Assembly (NCBI GenBank): GCA_025056215.1
Contig: JANWWC010000001.1
Coordinates: 744,001-808,000 of the forward strand
Source of the DNA: Cytophagales bacterium
Lineage (GTDB): Bacteria; Bacteroidota; Bacteroidia; Cytophagales; Flammeovirgaceae
Reading direction: 5' to 3'
DNA length: 64,000 nucleotides
Below are positions 17,095-27,539 of this stretch, piece by piece. The notes under the pieces are model-generated. The model was given only the letters and a program-made list of their open reading frames with translations. It was not told the origin of the DNA and ran no database searches. Both the position numbers and the translations under genes were made by a program. Numbering within the stretch: the stretch's first letter is position 1; each line of letters starts with the position of its first letter.

Positions 17095-19875
17095 ATGATA
17101 GAATCATCAAAAACTCACAATATTGCGCGAATAGCAAGCCAACTTAATGTCTCAGTAGATGATGTTCGCGAATATCTCAAGGGAAGAGGCTACCAAATCC
17201 AAGAGGGACCTAATGCACGTCTGACCGACGAACAAATAGATATCTTAAAAAAACATTTTGCTTCTTCTAAAGCTGAAAAAGATGCTGCTTCCAAGGTAGG
17301 ATTTCATCAAGAGGAGAAATCAAAAAAAAAGGCTGACGCTGATAAAAATACTCTCGTAAAAAATAGTCAGAGAGAACCTGAACTTATTAAAGCAGAAACC
17401 CAAAAACTTTCTGGGCCAAAAATTTTAGGAAAAATAGAGCTGGATCAGTTTGAAAAGCGCAAAAAAAAAGAAGAAAAATCGGCTTCTACCATAGTTTCAT
17501 CCGATAAATCCGCTAAAATAGAGTTGCAAGAACATCCAGTGGATAACCTTAAAGAACCTACTAAAAAGTCAGAAACTGAAGCAAATAAAGAAAGTACAGA
17601 ACCTATAACTCGTTCCTCCGATTCTAATACAATCAAAGCACAAAGTGATAACAAACTAAAAGGACTTACTGTCATAGGCAAAATTGACATTGACCCTAAA
17701 AAAATGTCTACTAAGCCTTTGCCTTCCCCCTCCGAAGCAAAAGTGCCAGAAGCAGAAGAAAATAATAAATTAGATACTGGAAAAAGAAAGCGTCGCCGTG
17801 TTCAAATAAAAGAAGAAATTTCAAAGGAAAAACTTCAAAAAGATCTTCGGAAAGCAGAAAAAGCAACTTTTTTAGAAGAAGAATATTTCGAAAAAATTAG
17901 TAAAAAAGATCGACGCGAAAAGCGAGAAAAATATCGCAAAGAAGAAATTTCTCAAGAAGAAATAGAGCTTTCTTTTAAGAAAACATTAGCAGATCTCCAC
18001 TCAAAAGGCAATAAACAAGCCACCAAGCTGGAGTATAAAGAAAAGAAAAAATCGAAAGTACAAGCCCGTTTAGAAAGAGACCAAGCCGAACAAGCAGAAG
18101 AGCAAGGCATTTTAAAAGTAACCGAATATATTACTACAAGTGAATTAGCCACATTAATGAACAAAACACCCAGTGAAGTGATTGCAAAATGTTTAGAAAT
18201 CGGTGCTTTTGTTTCGATTAACCAACGCTTAGATGCCGATATTATTAAACTAGTGGCAGAAGAATTCGGTTTCGAAGTGCAGTTTGTCACAGCAGAAGAA
18301 GAAATAGAAGCCCAAATAGAAGAAGAAGATACTCCTGATAAATTAAAGCCACGCGATCCCATCGTAACTATCATGGGGCACGTAGACCACGGGAAAACTA
18401 CTCTACTCGACTTTATACGAAAATCGAAAGTGGCAGAAGCAGAAGCAGGAGGAATCACTCAACACATAGGTGCTTATGAAGTATTTACGAATAATGGAAG
18501 AAGAATTGTTTTCTTAGATACGCCAGGACATGAAGCGTTTACTGCTATGCGTGCGCGTGGTGCTAAAGTCACAGATGTTGCAATTATTGTAGTAGCTGCT
18601 GATGACAACGTGATGCCTCAAACCATTGAAGCCATCAACCACGCCCAAGTAGCAGGTGTCCCGTTTGTAATTGCTATTAACAAAATCGACAAAGAGGGAG
18701 CTAACCCAACCAAAATTAAAGAACAACTCGCTACAAAAGTAAATGTTTTGGTAGAAGAATGGGGCGGGAAAGTGCAATCTCAAGAAATTTCCGCCAAAAA
18801 AGGAATTGGCATTGATGAACTACTTGAAAAAGTTATCTTAGAAGCCGATTTGTTAGACCTTAAAGCAAATCCTGACAAAAAAGCCGTTGGCACCGTAATA
18901 GAATCTTCTCTCGACAAAGGGAGAGGCTACGTAGCTACTGTACTAGTACAATCAGGTACTTTGCATGTCGGCGACCCTATTTTAGCGGGCTATCACTATG
19001 GCAAAGTAAAGGCTATGTATAACCACAGGGGAGAAAAATTACAAAAAGCAATCCCTTCTACTCCCGTCCAAATTTTAGGTTTTAATGGTGCACCGCAAGC
19101 AGGCGATAAATTTACGGTGATGAACAGCGAGCGAGAGGCAAGAGAAATTGCTATGAAACGCGAACAAATCATTCGAGAACAAAGCATTCGCACTACTAAA
19201 CGCGTCACACTCGCCGAGTTAGGAAGAAGAATTTCGTTAGGCACTTATAAAAAACTCAATATCATTCTTAAAGGAGACGTCGATGGTTCTGTAGAGGCGC
19301 TCTCTGATGCCCTTGTTAAACTCTCTACAGAAGAAATCGATGTAAATATTTTACACAAAGGCGTAGGCCCTGTTACAGAATCTGATGTATTATTAGCAGC
19401 TACCGCCGATGCTATCATTATAGGCTTCCAAGTGCGTCCTACTCCATCTGCGCGAAAAACAGCCGAACAAGAAAACGTAGAAATTCGCTTGTATTCGATT
19501 ATCTACTCTGCTATTGATGATGTAAAAGCAGCGATGGAAGGAATGTTAGCTCCTAAAATAGAAGAAAAAATTATCGGTAACTTGGAAGTAAGAGAATTAT
19601 TCAAAATTCGAGGCGTAGGTACAATTGCGGGCTGTATGGTAACTGAAGGACTTGTTAAGCGAAATGCTAAAGTACGCATCGTAAGAAATGGAATCGTGAT
19701 TTTTGGAGGAGATCAAGGAGGCGAAATTGCTTCTCTCAAACGACTCAAAGACGACGTAAATGAAGTAAAACAAGGATTTGACTGCGGTGTACTCATTAAA
19801 AACTTCAGCGATTTCGAAAAAGGAGATATTATCGAGGTGTTTGAACAAACAGAAGTAAAGCGTACTCTAAAATAA
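17095..19875 (+). CDS. infB: Translation initiation factor IF-2
   Basis: 926-residue GTPase that brings fMet-tRNA to the 30S subunit. N-terminal winged-helix IF2_N module (residues 8-55), then a long Lys/Glu-rich linker (about 60-335), a second IF2_N module (about 345-395), the G domain with GHVDHGKT near 428, DTPGHE near 476 and NKID near 528, then domains II-IV to 926. Length and low-complexity linker are normal for Bacteroidota. It has its own promoter and a downstream terminator. nusA and rimP, the usual upstream partners, are absent here; a divergent radical SAM gene precedes it. Confidence 0.98.
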   Translation: MIESSKTHNIARIASQLNVSVDDVREYLKGRGYQIQEGPNARLTDEQIDILKKHFASSKAEKDAASKVGFHQEEKSKKKADADKNTLVKNSQREPELIKAETQKLSGPKILGKIELDQFEKRKKKEEKSASTIVSSDKSAKIELQEHPVDNLKEPTKKSETEANKESTEPITRSSDSNTIKAQSDNKLKGLTVIGKIDIDPKKMSTKPLPSPSEAKVPEAEENNKLDTGKRKRRRVQIKEEISKEKLQKDLRKAEKATFLEEEYFEKISKKDRREKREKYRKEEISQEEIELSFKKTLADLHSKGNKQATKLEYKEKKKSKVQARLERDQAEQAEEQGILKVTEYITTSELATLMNKTPSEVIAKCLEIGAFVSINQRLDADIIKLVAEEFGFEVQFVTAEEEIEAQIEEEDTPDKLKPRDPIVTIMGHVDHGKTTLLDFIRKSKVAEAEAGGITQHIGAYEVFTNNGRRIVFLDTPGHEAFTAMRARGAKVTDVAIIVVAADDNVMPQTIEAINHAQVAGVPFVIAINKIDKEGANPTKIKEQLATKVNVLVEEWGGKVQSQEISAKKGIGIDELLEKVILEADLLDLKANPDKKAVGTVIESSLDKGRGYVATVLVQSGTLHVGDPILAGYHYGKVKAMYNHRGEKLQKAIPSTPVQILGFNGAPQAGDKFTVMNSEREAREIAMKREQIIREQSIRTTKRVTLAELGRRISLGTYKKLNIILKGDVDGSVEALSDALVKLSTEEIDVNILHKGVGPVTESDVLLAATADAIIIGFQVRPTPSARKTAEQENVEIRLYSIIYSAIDDVKAAMEGMLAPKIEEKIIGNLEVRELFKIRGVGTIAGCMVTEGLVKRNAKVRIVRNGIVIFGGDQGGEIASLKRLKDDVNEVKQGFDCGVLIKNFSDFEKGDIIEVFEQTEVKRTLK

Positions 19876-19881
19876 AACGAA

Positions 19882-19917
19882 AACTATAAAGTTCCTTAAA
19901 CCTTCGTAGTTCTTTTT
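19882..19917 (+). terminator. Intrinsic terminator after infB
   Basis: Imperfect 10-bp stem AACTATAAAG (19882-19891) / CTTCGTAGTT (19902-19911) with one mismatch and one G-U pair, followed by TCTTTTT. It starts 7 bases after the infB stop. Confidence 0.55.
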
Positions 19918-19961
19918 CGTACATTCAAACATTCGAACAACAATCATAAAATTTCTTTACC

Positions 19962-20930
19962 ATGATTTCAGTAGGCATCATCGGCGGAGCAGGTTATACA
20001 GCAGGAGAATTGTTAAGAATTCTGATTCATCACCCACATGTAACAATTGATTTCGTACACAGCAGTAGCAACGCAGGCAATCCTATCACGAAAGTACACA
20101 CTGACCTGCTCGGAGATACTAGTCTCACTTTTAGCAGTAGCTATCATGCTTCGGTAGATGTCGTATTTTTTTGCTCTGGGCATGGCGCTACAGACAAGTT
20201 TCTGCACGATCACCCTGAGTTTCTCAAAACCAAAATTATTGACTTAAGTCAAGATTTTCGCATTTACCAACCCTCTCACGACTTTGTGTACGGATTACCA
20301 GAAATGAATAAATCACAAATTCAAAAAGCAAAGCACATAGCAAACCCTGGCTGCTTTGCTACGTGCATTCAATTAGGCATTCTACCTCTCGCAAACGCAG
20401 GAAAACTCATCGACGATATTCACGTAAATGCCATCACAGGCTCTACAGGCGCAGGACACCAACCCACTGAAACCACTCATTTTAGTTGGCGCGATAGCAA
20501 CGTATCTGTTTACAAACCTTTTAATCATCAACACCTTAAAGAAATCATTCAAAGCATTAAACAACTACAGCCATATTTTCACCATCGAATAAACTTCATT
20601 CCTATGAGAGGTCCCTTCACCCGTGGTATTATGGCAACGATGTATACTAAAACAACTTTATTATCCCTTTCAGAAGCCAAAGAACTTTATCAAGAGTATT
20701 ACAACGACTCTCCTTTTGTAGTGATTAGCCATGAAAGTCCTGATTTGAAACAAGTAATTAATACTAATAAAGCGATAGTTTACCTTGAAAAACATGAAGA
20801 TTTGTTATTCGCTATCGTCGTAATTGACAACTTACTCAAAGGAGCATCAGGGCAAGCAGTACAAAATATGAATTTGATGTTCGGACTCCCCGAGAACAGC
20901 GGACTAAAACTCAAACCAACCGCTTTCTAA
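19962..20930 (+). CDS. argC: N-acetyl-gamma-glutamyl-phosphate reductase
   Basis: 322 residues; NADPH-dependent reduction of N-acetylglutamyl phosphate to the semialdehyde in arginine synthesis. Rossmann motif GIIGGAGYTAGELLRIL at 5-21, catalytic cysteine in NPGCFATCIQLG near residue 131, and the segment HFSWRDSNVSVYKP near 175. The conserved C-terminal DNLLKGASGQAVQNMN is intact. No other arg genes are adjacent. tsaE starts 14 bases downstream. Confidence 0.95.
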   Translation: MISVGIIGGAGYTAGELLRILIHHPHVTIDFVHSSSNAGNPITKVHTDLLGDTSLTFSSSYHASVDVVFFCSGHGATDKFLHDHPEFLKTKIIDLSQDFRIYQPSHDFVYGLPEMNKSQIQKAKHIANPGCFATCIQLGILPLANAGKLIDDIHVNAITGSTGAGHQPTETTHFSWRDSNVSVYKPFNHQHLKEIIQSIKQLQPYFHHRINFIPMRGPFTRGIMATMYTKTTLLSLSEAKELYQEYYNDSPFVVISHESPDLKQVINTNKAIVYLEKHEDLLFAIVVIDNLLKGASGQAVQNMNLMFGLPENSGLKLKPTAF

Positions 20931-20944
20931 AAACAAGCGCTGCA

Positions 20945-21370
20945 ATGATAACGCGCCAATATCATATCAGCCAGATTTCCCAAATTGCTCGATGGTTGAG
21001 TCAACTGCTTGCTAATTCTACTATTATTGTGTTTGAAGGTTCGATGGGAACAGGCAAAACAACTCTTATACGAGCTTTATGCAAACTTTGGAAAGTAGAT
21101 TCAGGAGTGAGCAGTCCAACTTTTTCATTAGTGAATGCCTACAAAACTATCTATGGAGAGCTTATCTATCATTTCGACTTTTATCGCCTTCGCAATGAAG
21201 AGGAAGCGCTCGATATAGGAATAGAAGAATACTTCGAATCTGGAAATCGATGTTTGATTGAATGGGCTGAAAAAATTCCTAACCTTTTACCTTCTCAATA
21301 CACCAAAATTCAACTGCAAACCACAACTCAACCTGATGTCCGTACCTTAACGTTTCAACATTATGGCTAA
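20945..21370 (+). CDS. tsaE: tRNA threonylcarbamoyladenosine biosynthesis ATPase TsaE
   Basis: 141 residues; ATPase of the TsaBDE complex that adds t6A to ANN-decoding tRNAs. Walker A loop GSMGTGKTTL is near residue 33, with switch-like residues in the SSPTFSLVNAY segment near 58 and the C-terminal CLIEWAEKIP motif near 110. Normal length. Its stop overlaps the ald start by 8 bases, a tight coupling that I associate with Bacteroidota. Confidence 0.93.
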   Translation: MITRQYHISQISQIARWLSQLLANSTIIVFEGSMGTGKTTLIRALCKLWKVDSGVSSPTFSLVNAYKTIYGELIYHFDFYRLRNEEEALDIGIEEYFESGNRCLIEWAEKIPNLLPSQYTKIQLQTTTQPDVRTLTFQHYG

Positions 21371-22592
21371 GAAAGAAATATCAAAAGGAATTACGGAAGA
21401 ACTTTTGCAAATACAGCCTCAAGAAAAATTAGCAGAGGTAAAACCCAAAAAATCTCTTGTGATTGGAATTCCTAAAGAGATTGCGCGAGGAGAGAGGCGA
21501 GTTCCTTTACGTCCTGAAGCAGTTCATTTGCTGGTAAACGATGGATTTGAAATTCTTGTCGAAACAGGGGCGGGCAACTCTTGTAAACATCAAGACAAAG
21601 AATATAGCGATGCAGGAGCAAGAATTGTATATTCTCCTAAAGAAGTATTTGAATGTCCGATTATTCTCAAAATAGCCCCTCCTAGCTTTGAAGAAATTGA
21701 GATGATGAAACACGGCACCACACTAATTTCTACAATGCAAATCAACTCAATGACAGCCGACTATTTGCACGCTATTAATCGCAAAAATATTACTGCCATA
21801 GGATTTGGATTGATTGAAGACAAAGTAGGTGGATTGCCCTTAGTGCGCGCCATGAGTGAAATTGCAGGTAGTACAGTGATGCTCATCGCTGCTGAACTAC
21901 TGAGCAGCGTACACGATGGGAAAGGCGTGATTCTAGGAGGCGTTACAGGAGTTCCTCCAACAAGTGTAGTAATTATCGGAGCTGGAACAGTAGCAGAATT
22001 CGCAGCTCGCACAGCTTTAGGACTTGGTGCAGAACTTAAAGTATTTGACAATCACCTCTATCGTTTGCGACGCATCAAAGAACACTTAGGACAACAAATT
22101 TATACATCTACAATCGATAACATTACGCTAAGAGAAGCACTTCAACGCGCGGATGTCGTCATCGGAGCTATGCGTCCCGAAAACGGAAGAACGCCTATTG
22201 TTGTCACAGAGGAAATGGTAGCTTCTATGAAGCCTAATTCTGTAATTATTGATGTGAGTATCGACCACGGCGGTTGTTTCGAAACTTCCGAAGCTACTAC
22301 TCACATCAACCCCGTTTATCGCAAATACGAGGTAATTCATTATTGTGTACCTAATATTCCTTCTCGCGTAGCTCGAACTGCTACGACTGCTATTTCTAAT
22401 ATCCTAACCCCTATCTTGCGAGATGTTGCAGAACTCGGCGGAATTGAAGAAATGATTTATAATAAATCGTGGTTCGCTAAAGGAGTATATGCTTATCGCG
22501 GCAAAATTACTAACGAAGGGCTTGCTAAGCAATTCGGACTGCCTTATAAAAGTCTTGAACTTCTCATCGCAGCTCGATTTGCTCAAAAGTAA
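21363..22592 (+). CDS. ald: Alanine dehydrogenase
   Basis: 409 residues; reversible NAD-dependent deamination of L-alanine to pyruvate. It belongs to the AlaDH/PNT family: the N-terminal substrate domain has GIPKEIARGERRVPLRPEAV near residue 35, and the NAD-binding fold has VVIIGAGTVAEFAARTALG near 205. It is about 35 residues longer at the N-terminus than the classic 371-residue enzymes. The missing transmembrane part and single-gene form argue against a transhydrogenase subunit. It overlaps tsaE by 8 bases. Confidence 0.9.
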   Translation: MAKKEISKGITEELLQIQPQEKLAEVKPKKSLVIGIPKEIARGERRVPLRPEAVHLLVNDGFEILVETGAGNSCKHQDKEYSDAGARIVYSPKEVFECPIILKIAPPSFEEIEMMKHGTTLISTMQINSMTADYLHAINRKNITAIGFGLIEDKVGGLPLVRAMSEIAGSTVMLIAAELLSSVHDGKGVILGGVTGVPPTSVVIIGAGTVAEFAARTALGLGAELKVFDNHLYRLRRIKEHLGQQIYTSTIDNITLREALQRADVVIGAMRPENGRTPIVVTEEMVASMKPNSVIIDVSIDHGGCFETSEATTHINPVYRKYEVIHYCVPNIPSRVARTATTAISNILTPILRDVAELGGIEEMIYNKSWFAKGVYAYRGKITNEGLAKQFGLPYKSLELLIAARFAQK

Positions 22593-22625
22593 TTTTTTTC
22601 CAAACTTGCGCCAAATATTTTAACG

Positions 22626-23459
22626 ATGAACTTTTACGAATATCGCTTTAATAGACAAGAATTGCTTCAAAAAGCTGAGGAACTTGCTCCTCAGTACCAA
22701 AAGGCTTATCCTTTTCCTCACATTGTAATCGATAATTTTTTTGATGACAAAATCTTAGAGCAAGTATTAGAAGAATTCCCCGATGCTCATCAGATTGACT
22801 GGCAACGCTACAACTCTCCTAACGAACGCAAATTAGCCTGTAATAAAGAAGAGGAGTTCGGCAACAAAACTCTCCATTTCATTCATATGCTCAACTCGAG
22901 TATTTTTATCGAGTTTTTAGAAAAACTCACAGGCATTCAAAATCTGATTCCCGACCAGAACCTAATAGGAGGAGGATTGCACCAAATCTTACCAGGTGGA
23001 CTACTAAAAATCCATGCCGACTTTAATTTACATCCGAAAACTAAACTATCGCGCCGACTCAATGTGTTGATTTACCTCAATAAAAATTGGAAAGAAGAAT
23101 ATGGCGGACACTTCGAACTATGGGATACCGAAATGAAAGCGTGTAGAGTAAAGGTTCTTCCTATTTTCAATCGCATGGCAATCTTTTCTACGACTAGTAC
23201 ATCTTATCATGGGCATCCTGATCCGCTTACTTGCCCCGAAGGAATGAGTCGTAAGTCGATTGCAATGTATTATTATACCAACGGGCGCCCTGAAAATGAG
23301 ATTATCGCTGGATTAGAAGAACATACTACTATTTTTAAACCAAGAGATCAAAACGAAAAAATCGCAAAAAATTGGCGCGTCATCGCTTTAAAAATCGCAA
23401 GAGAAACAATTCCGCCTTTCATTTATCGAAAGTTGAGCAAATGGGCAGGCAAAAGTTAA
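22626..23459 (+). CDS. 2-oxoglutarate/Fe(II)-dependent oxygenase
   Basis: 277 residues with a double-stranded beta-helix typical of prolyl-4-hydroxylase-like 2OG-Fe(II) enzymes. The iron-binding HxD is HAD near residue 130, the distal histidine lies in SYHGHPDP near 194, and the 2OG-binding arginine in SRKSIAMYYY near 209. The substrate is unknown; relatives hydroxylate protein side chains or small molecules. It starts 33 bases after ald on the same strand and converges with the glycosyltransferase gene. Confidence 0.88.
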   Translation: MNFYEYRFNRQELLQKAEELAPQYQKAYPFPHIVIDNFFDDKILEQVLEEFPDAHQIDWQRYNSPNERKLACNKEEEFGNKTLHFIHMLNSSIFIEFLEKLTGIQNLIPDQNLIGGGLHQILPGGLLKIHADFNLHPKTKLSRRLNVLIYLNKNWKEEYGGHFELWDTEMKACRVKVLPIFNRMAIFSTTSTSYHGHPDPLTCPEGMSRKSIAMYYYTNGRPENEIIAGLEEHTTIFKPRDQNEKIAKNWRVIALKIARETIPPFIYRKLSKWAGKS

Positions 23460-23497
23460 AACTAAAAAGGTTCTAAAAAGCATACGAAAAGAATATC

Positions 23498-25315
23498 TTA
23501 AGGACGAGGGTTTACTTCCACAAAATATAAGAAGTATCCATTCGTACCATATTTTGTTTTAGAGCTAAACTCTAGCTCAGTAATTGAATAAATTTGTTTG
23601 ATAGGCACAATTCTGTAATGATGATTCATAGGAATACTATCAAAAATATCTTTCAACTGAGGAACTTTCAAAAACATAACCGATTGTAAATTGTTCGTTT
23701 GAAGGGGAGCAGAAAAATACATTCGATTTAAACTATCATTTTCAGGCAACGACAAGGGAAGATGTTGGCTATATGCTAAAAAGCTTTCAGTAGGAAAAGG
23801 TACCTTCAAGATTTGAATTTTTTTAGCTGTGTCGTAATAGCTGATGTAATGGTCGTAAGTAGTAGTAAATTTGATACCCGAAAAGTTTGTTAAATTTTTT
23901 AATAATTCTCCTGTTGCTGTTTTCCCATAGCAAACTACTTGTTTCGTACGGTACAGATCGATATACTTTTCAAACTCTTTTTCTTCAAATTTATCTTTTC
24001 TTTCGTGCCAAAACTTAGGATAACTATTTAAAAAGGCAACTCCAAGCGCTATACTCAACAAGTAAGCTATAGGAAATTGACGAAAAACTCGCAAGCTTTG
24101 TAGAAAATCCACTCCTAGTATTACCCAGACAATCAGAACAGGAAGCACGATTAGATTATGCCTAGTAGGACTAAGAGTAAACTTTTGTATCCATATCATT
24201 ACGATCCATATTAAAATTACTCCAATTGAGTAAATCCACAATTTATTTAAAAAAAGATTTCGCGATTTTAGCAAGCAAAATCCACCGAGAACTCCTGTAG
24301 TTCCCCAAAAAATGTTTTGTAAAAAATAGAAAGGCGAATCTTCATTCACACAAGAAAGCATTGCTGCACAGGTCTCATATCCTTTTTTCAAAAAAAATGA
24401 AACTGTGTATACAAACCCTTGAGGAAATTCTAATGCTTTAGAGGAGTCGAACACATACTCGTTCATTAATCCATTCTTCCAAGGCCAAAGTCCCAAATCA
24501 TGTAAGTTCCTTAAAAAAAGGATGTAAAGAAATCCGAAACTGATAAAAGGAAGTGCCAAACCCCAGTAATTCTTAAAAAACTTGGCAGATAAAAAAGGAG
24601 TTTTTTTGAAATAAATTACCGTTATAGCAAAAGAAATCGCTAGAAAAAAAGCCTGATATTGTGCGAAAGGAATTAAAAAAAGAAGTAGCTTATCTTTTAA
24701 AGTTAACACTTCTTTATCATACGTCGTCATGATAAGCAAAATTAGGTGAGCAGTAACTCCTACTGCATAATTGAGCATGAGTTGCGAAAAAATCAGATGT
24801 TCGTGAGAAAATGCGATAAGCAGCGTCCCTAAAACAACAGTTGAATGATGAATAATTTGTTGCTGGTAGATTCTAAAAAGAAAAAAAGCCATCAAAAATA
24901 TGTTGAAGCAACCGCAAAGAGCAGAAGGAAGCCTGCCCCAAAACAAAATTTCTCGGTAAGACATATCAGGATTGATGAATAAATCCATTGCGACATATTG
25001 CAAGGGAGCATAACTCCATGCCCATGAAACTACAACCATTTGGACAATAGGTTTCAAAATTCCTATGCTATCTGCTTTTCTTAAAAGCTGATACAATTTT
25101 GAATGATAGCGAGCATGGGTAGGATTATTCAAATTTGTTTTTTTAAATGATTCATAATGTGAAAGCACTGTAATAGCAGGACCAATATCATCTTTATCAG
25201 TTCTATGAAAAGGGAAGCAAAGAATTCTCAGAGCAACTCCAAAAACTAAAATTAAGAAAAGAGCTATTTTTGCAGAAAGTGGGATCTGGTTCAATTGGTG
25301 AATGTGTGGTATCAT
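23498..25315 (-). CDS. GT-C-type membrane glycosyltransferase (ArnT/GT39-like)
   Basis: 605 residues with roughly ten to eleven predicted membrane helices over residues 14-425 and a soluble extracytoplasmic C-terminal domain (about 430-605). An acidic motif in the first periplasmic loop (RTDKDDIGPA near residue 40) is typical of polyprenyl-phosphate sugar-dependent GT-C enzymes. The acceptor, lipid or protein, cannot be told from sequence. It starts 9 bases after the epimerase gene ends, so the two likely form an operon. Confidence 0.75.
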   Translation of the reverse strand: MIPHIHQLNQIPLSAKIALFLILVFGVALRILCFPFHRTDKDDIGPAITVLSHYESFKKTNLNNPTHARYHSKLYQLLRKADSIGILKPIVQMVVVSWAWSYAPLQYVAMDLFINPDMSYREILFWGRLPSALCGCFNIFLMAFFLFRIYQQQIIHHSTVVLGTLLIAFSHEHLIFSQLMLNYAVGVTAHLILLIMTTYDKEVLTLKDKLLLFLIPFAQYQAFFLAISFAITVIYFKKTPFLSAKFFKNYWGLALPFISFGFLYILFLRNLHDLGLWPWKNGLMNEYVFDSSKALEFPQGFVYTVSFFLKKGYETCAAMLSCVNEDSPFYFLQNIFWGTTGVLGGFCLLKSRNLFLNKLWIYSIGVILIWIVMIWIQKFTLSPTRHNLIVLPVLIVWVILGVDFLQSLRVFRQFPIAYLLSIALGVAFLNSYPKFWHERKDKFEEKEFEKYIDLYRTKQVVCYGKTATGELLKNLTNFSGIKFTTTYDHYISYYDTAKKIQILKVPFPTESFLAYSQHLPLSLPENDSLNRMYFSAPLQTNNLQSVMFLKVPQLKDIFDSIPMNHHYRIVPIKQIYSITELEFSSKTKYGTNGYFLYFVEVNPRP

Positions 25316-25324
25316 CTTATGAGA

Positions 25325-26293
25325 CTATTTCTCATTTTTATAAATCCATTCTAAGGTTTCATCTAAAGTTCTAAAGCGAAAACCTAATGATCGAATTTTA
25401 GAAGTATCGTAAATAAAATTTTGCATGGAGGCGCGAGCAGTTTCTTTGTTGAAAAAGCTTTCTTTTCCAGTCAGAAAACTTGCTACCGCAAACACTCTCC
25501 AAGCTATCTCGCTCATCCAAGGGCGAATAGCTATTGTGGGTGGAGAAAATTGGTTTAACTTGGCAATCTTAGTAAAAAACTCCCGAAAAGAAACGGTACC
25601 TCCGTCTAAAATAAATCTTTCATTAATAATATCAGACAACGCTAACCGAACTGTTATATGAGCAACATCTCTTACATCCACATAATTAAGAGATCCAATC
25701 GGATAAAAAGGAAGTTTTTGCTCTGCAAAACTTAGAATTTGTAAACTGCTCCTCGATTTGTCTCCTCTTCCGAGCACAACTGAAGGATTTACAACTAACA
25801 CAGGCAATCCTTCTTCTGAGGCTCTCCAAACCTCCATTTCAGAGTGAAATTTTGTAATTGCGTATTCTGTATTTTCGTCAGAGTCTTCCCATTGGGTTTG
25901 TTCATTGATAATTTTCAGTTTTTTGCTTCTCCCTAATGCGGCAACTGAACTAATGTGTATAAATTTTCTAATAGGAAACTTTTTAGCTACGTTTAACATG
26001 TTAGCAGTTCCTTGAATGTTGTATTCATACATTTTTTTTCTGTCTTTTTTAGCAAAAGACACAATAGCTGCTGCATGAACAACATAATCTACATTTTCAA
26101 AGAATTGTTGTAGGGCCATCGTATCCAACACATCACCTTCGCACCACTCAACGCGATGAACGAAGTCTTGCACAAAATTGAATTGGCTGTTGGATCGCTT
26201 GAGCGCTTTAACAGAATGTCCGAGCTCTAAAAGTTCTCTTGCAATGTAACTTCCTACAAAACCTGTTGCTCCAGTAATGAAAAATCTTGCCAT
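25325..26293 (-). CDS. NAD-dependent epimerase/dehydratase (extended SDR)
   Basis: 322 residues. N-terminal Rossmann motif GATGFVGSYIA at 8-18, catalytic serine in HISSVAALG near 117, and Y-x-x-x-K as YAITK near 147. The pattern resembles dihydroflavonol-reductase-like or hopanoid-associated SDRs rather than a classical UDP-galactose epimerase. The substrate is unknown; possible roles are lipid, sterol or sugar modification. It is co-directional with the downstream glycosyltransferase and divergent from prs. Confidence 0.85.
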   Translation of the reverse strand: MARFFITGATGFVGSYIARELLELGHSVKALKRSNSQFNFVQDFVHRVEWCEGDVLDTMALQQFFENVDYVVHAAAIVSFAKKDRKKMYEYNIQGTANMLNVAKKFPIRKFIHISSVAALGRSKKLKIINEQTQWEDSDENTEYAITKFHSEMEVWRASEEGLPVLVVNPSVVLGRGDKSRSSLQILSFAEQKLPFYPIGSLNYVDVRDVAHITVRLALSDIINERFILDGGTVSFREFFTKIAKLNQFSPPTIAIRPWMSEIAWRVFAVASFLTGKESFFNKETARASMQNFIYDTSKIRSLGFRFRTLDETLEWIYKNEK

Positions 26294-26362
26294 ATGGTCG
26301 TTTTATGCTTAACGTTGTGTAATAAAAACAATGTTCTACAAACTTGCAATAAATTCAATTTT

Positions 26363-27292
26363 ATGGCATCGACAGTTCGCATCTTCTCAGGTTCTTGTAC
26401 CCGATATTTAGCGGAAAAAATCGCATTTTCATACGGCACAAAATTAGGAGAAGTAGTTCTTCAGAAATTTAGCGATGGAGAACTCGCTCCCTATTTCAAT
26501 GAGTCTATTCGTGGCATGGATGTTTTTATTATTCAATCTACTTATCCGCCAGCAGAAAACATTTTAGAACTACTTTTGATGATTGATGGCGCTAAAAGAG
26601 CCTCTGCAAATACAGTAAACGTGATGATGCCTTATTTCGGATATGCACGCCAAGATAGGAAAGATAAACCGCGCGTTTCGATTGGAGCAAAACTTATGGC
26701 GAACATGCTCACAGCAGCAGGAGCTAGCCGCGTTGTTACTTGTGAACTACATGCAGGCCAAATCCAAGGTTTTTTTGATATTCCAGTAGACCATTTACAG
26801 AGCTCTGCTATTTTTGTTCCTTATATTCAAAGCTTAAATTTAGAAAACTTAGTATTTGCAACTCCTGATGTAGGAGGCGTGACCAGAGCGCGCGCCTATG
26901 CTAAACATCTAGGAGCAGAACTCGTGATTTGCGACAAACATCGCGTCCGACCCAATGAAATCGCTTCCATGCAAGTAATTGGAAACGTAGAAGGCGCAAA
27001 TGTCGTTTTAGTGGATGACCTTATAGACACTGCAGGCACTATTTGTGCAGCAGGGCAAGCAATTATGGAAAAAGGAGCTAAATCTGTAAGAGCAATTTGC
27101 ACGCATCCTATTCTTTCAGGGCAAGCCTACGAGCGCATTGAAAACTCCGTACTAACAGAAGTTTGCGTAACAGATTCTATTCCGCTTAAACAAACTTGTT
27201 CTAAAATAAAAGTACTTTCTATGGCGGATATCTTTGCCAAAGCCATTCGCAAAATCACGGACCACGAATCGATAAGTTCCTTATTTATTTAA
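26363..27292 (+). CDS. prs: Ribose-phosphate pyrophosphokinase
   Basis: 309 residues from the ATG at 26363; an upstream in-frame start at 26294 would add an atypical 23-residue leader and overlap the divergent gene's start. It makes PRPP from ribose 5-phosphate and ATP for nucleotide, His and Trp synthesis. Visible are MPYFGYARQDRK near residue 93, CELHAGQIQGFFDIPVDHL near 127, and the PRPP loop VVLVDDLIDTAGT near 217. Confidence 0.95.
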   Translation: MASTVRIFSGSCTRYLAEKIAFSYGTKLGEVVLQKFSDGELAPYFNESIRGMDVFIIQSTYPPAENILELLLMIDGAKRASANTVNVMMPYFGYARQDRKDKPRVSIGAKLMANMLTAAGASRVVTCELHAGQIQGFFDIPVDHLQSSAIFVPYIQSLNLENLVFATPDVGGVTRARAYAKHLGAELVICDKHRVRPNEIASMQVIGNVEGANVVLVDDLIDTAGTICAAGQAIMEKGAKSVRAICTHPILSGQAYERIENSVLTEVCVTDSIPLKQTCSKIKVLSMADIFAKAIRKITDHESISSLFI

Positions 27293-27539
27293 AACTACAT
27301 TAATAATTAAAACTTTGCACTACAAGTCTTTTGCACTCAAAAAGCAAAAGGCTCTTTACTTTTTGGAAAGGAATATATAATAGCTTTCAGATATACAAAT
27401 ACCTGCTAAACGGTATTTAAAACCATAAAAAATGCAAAAAATCCTTCTTTTAATTAAAAACTAATTACTGAAAACTGCGTTAAACCAAATAATTCAACAG
27501 ATGTAAAGGAATTACAAACTCTTATACATATTCACTTCT
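27293..27539 (+). other. Non-coding leader between prs and the hybrid kinase
   Basis: 247 bases without a convincing gene. A weak hairpin with arms CAAAAAG (27338-27344) and CTTTTTG (27359-27365) could terminate prs. A tiny frame of 10 codons (27432-27464) reads MQKILLLIKN but has no supporting context. The end of the region is the 5' leader of the kinase gene. Confidence 0.35.

Noticed and set aside
27432-27464. Ten-codon frame MQKILLLIKN that looks like a Leu/Ile attenuator peptide
   Set aside because: The downstream gene is a histidine kinase, not a branched-chain biosynthesis gene, and no terminator/antiterminator pair follows it.
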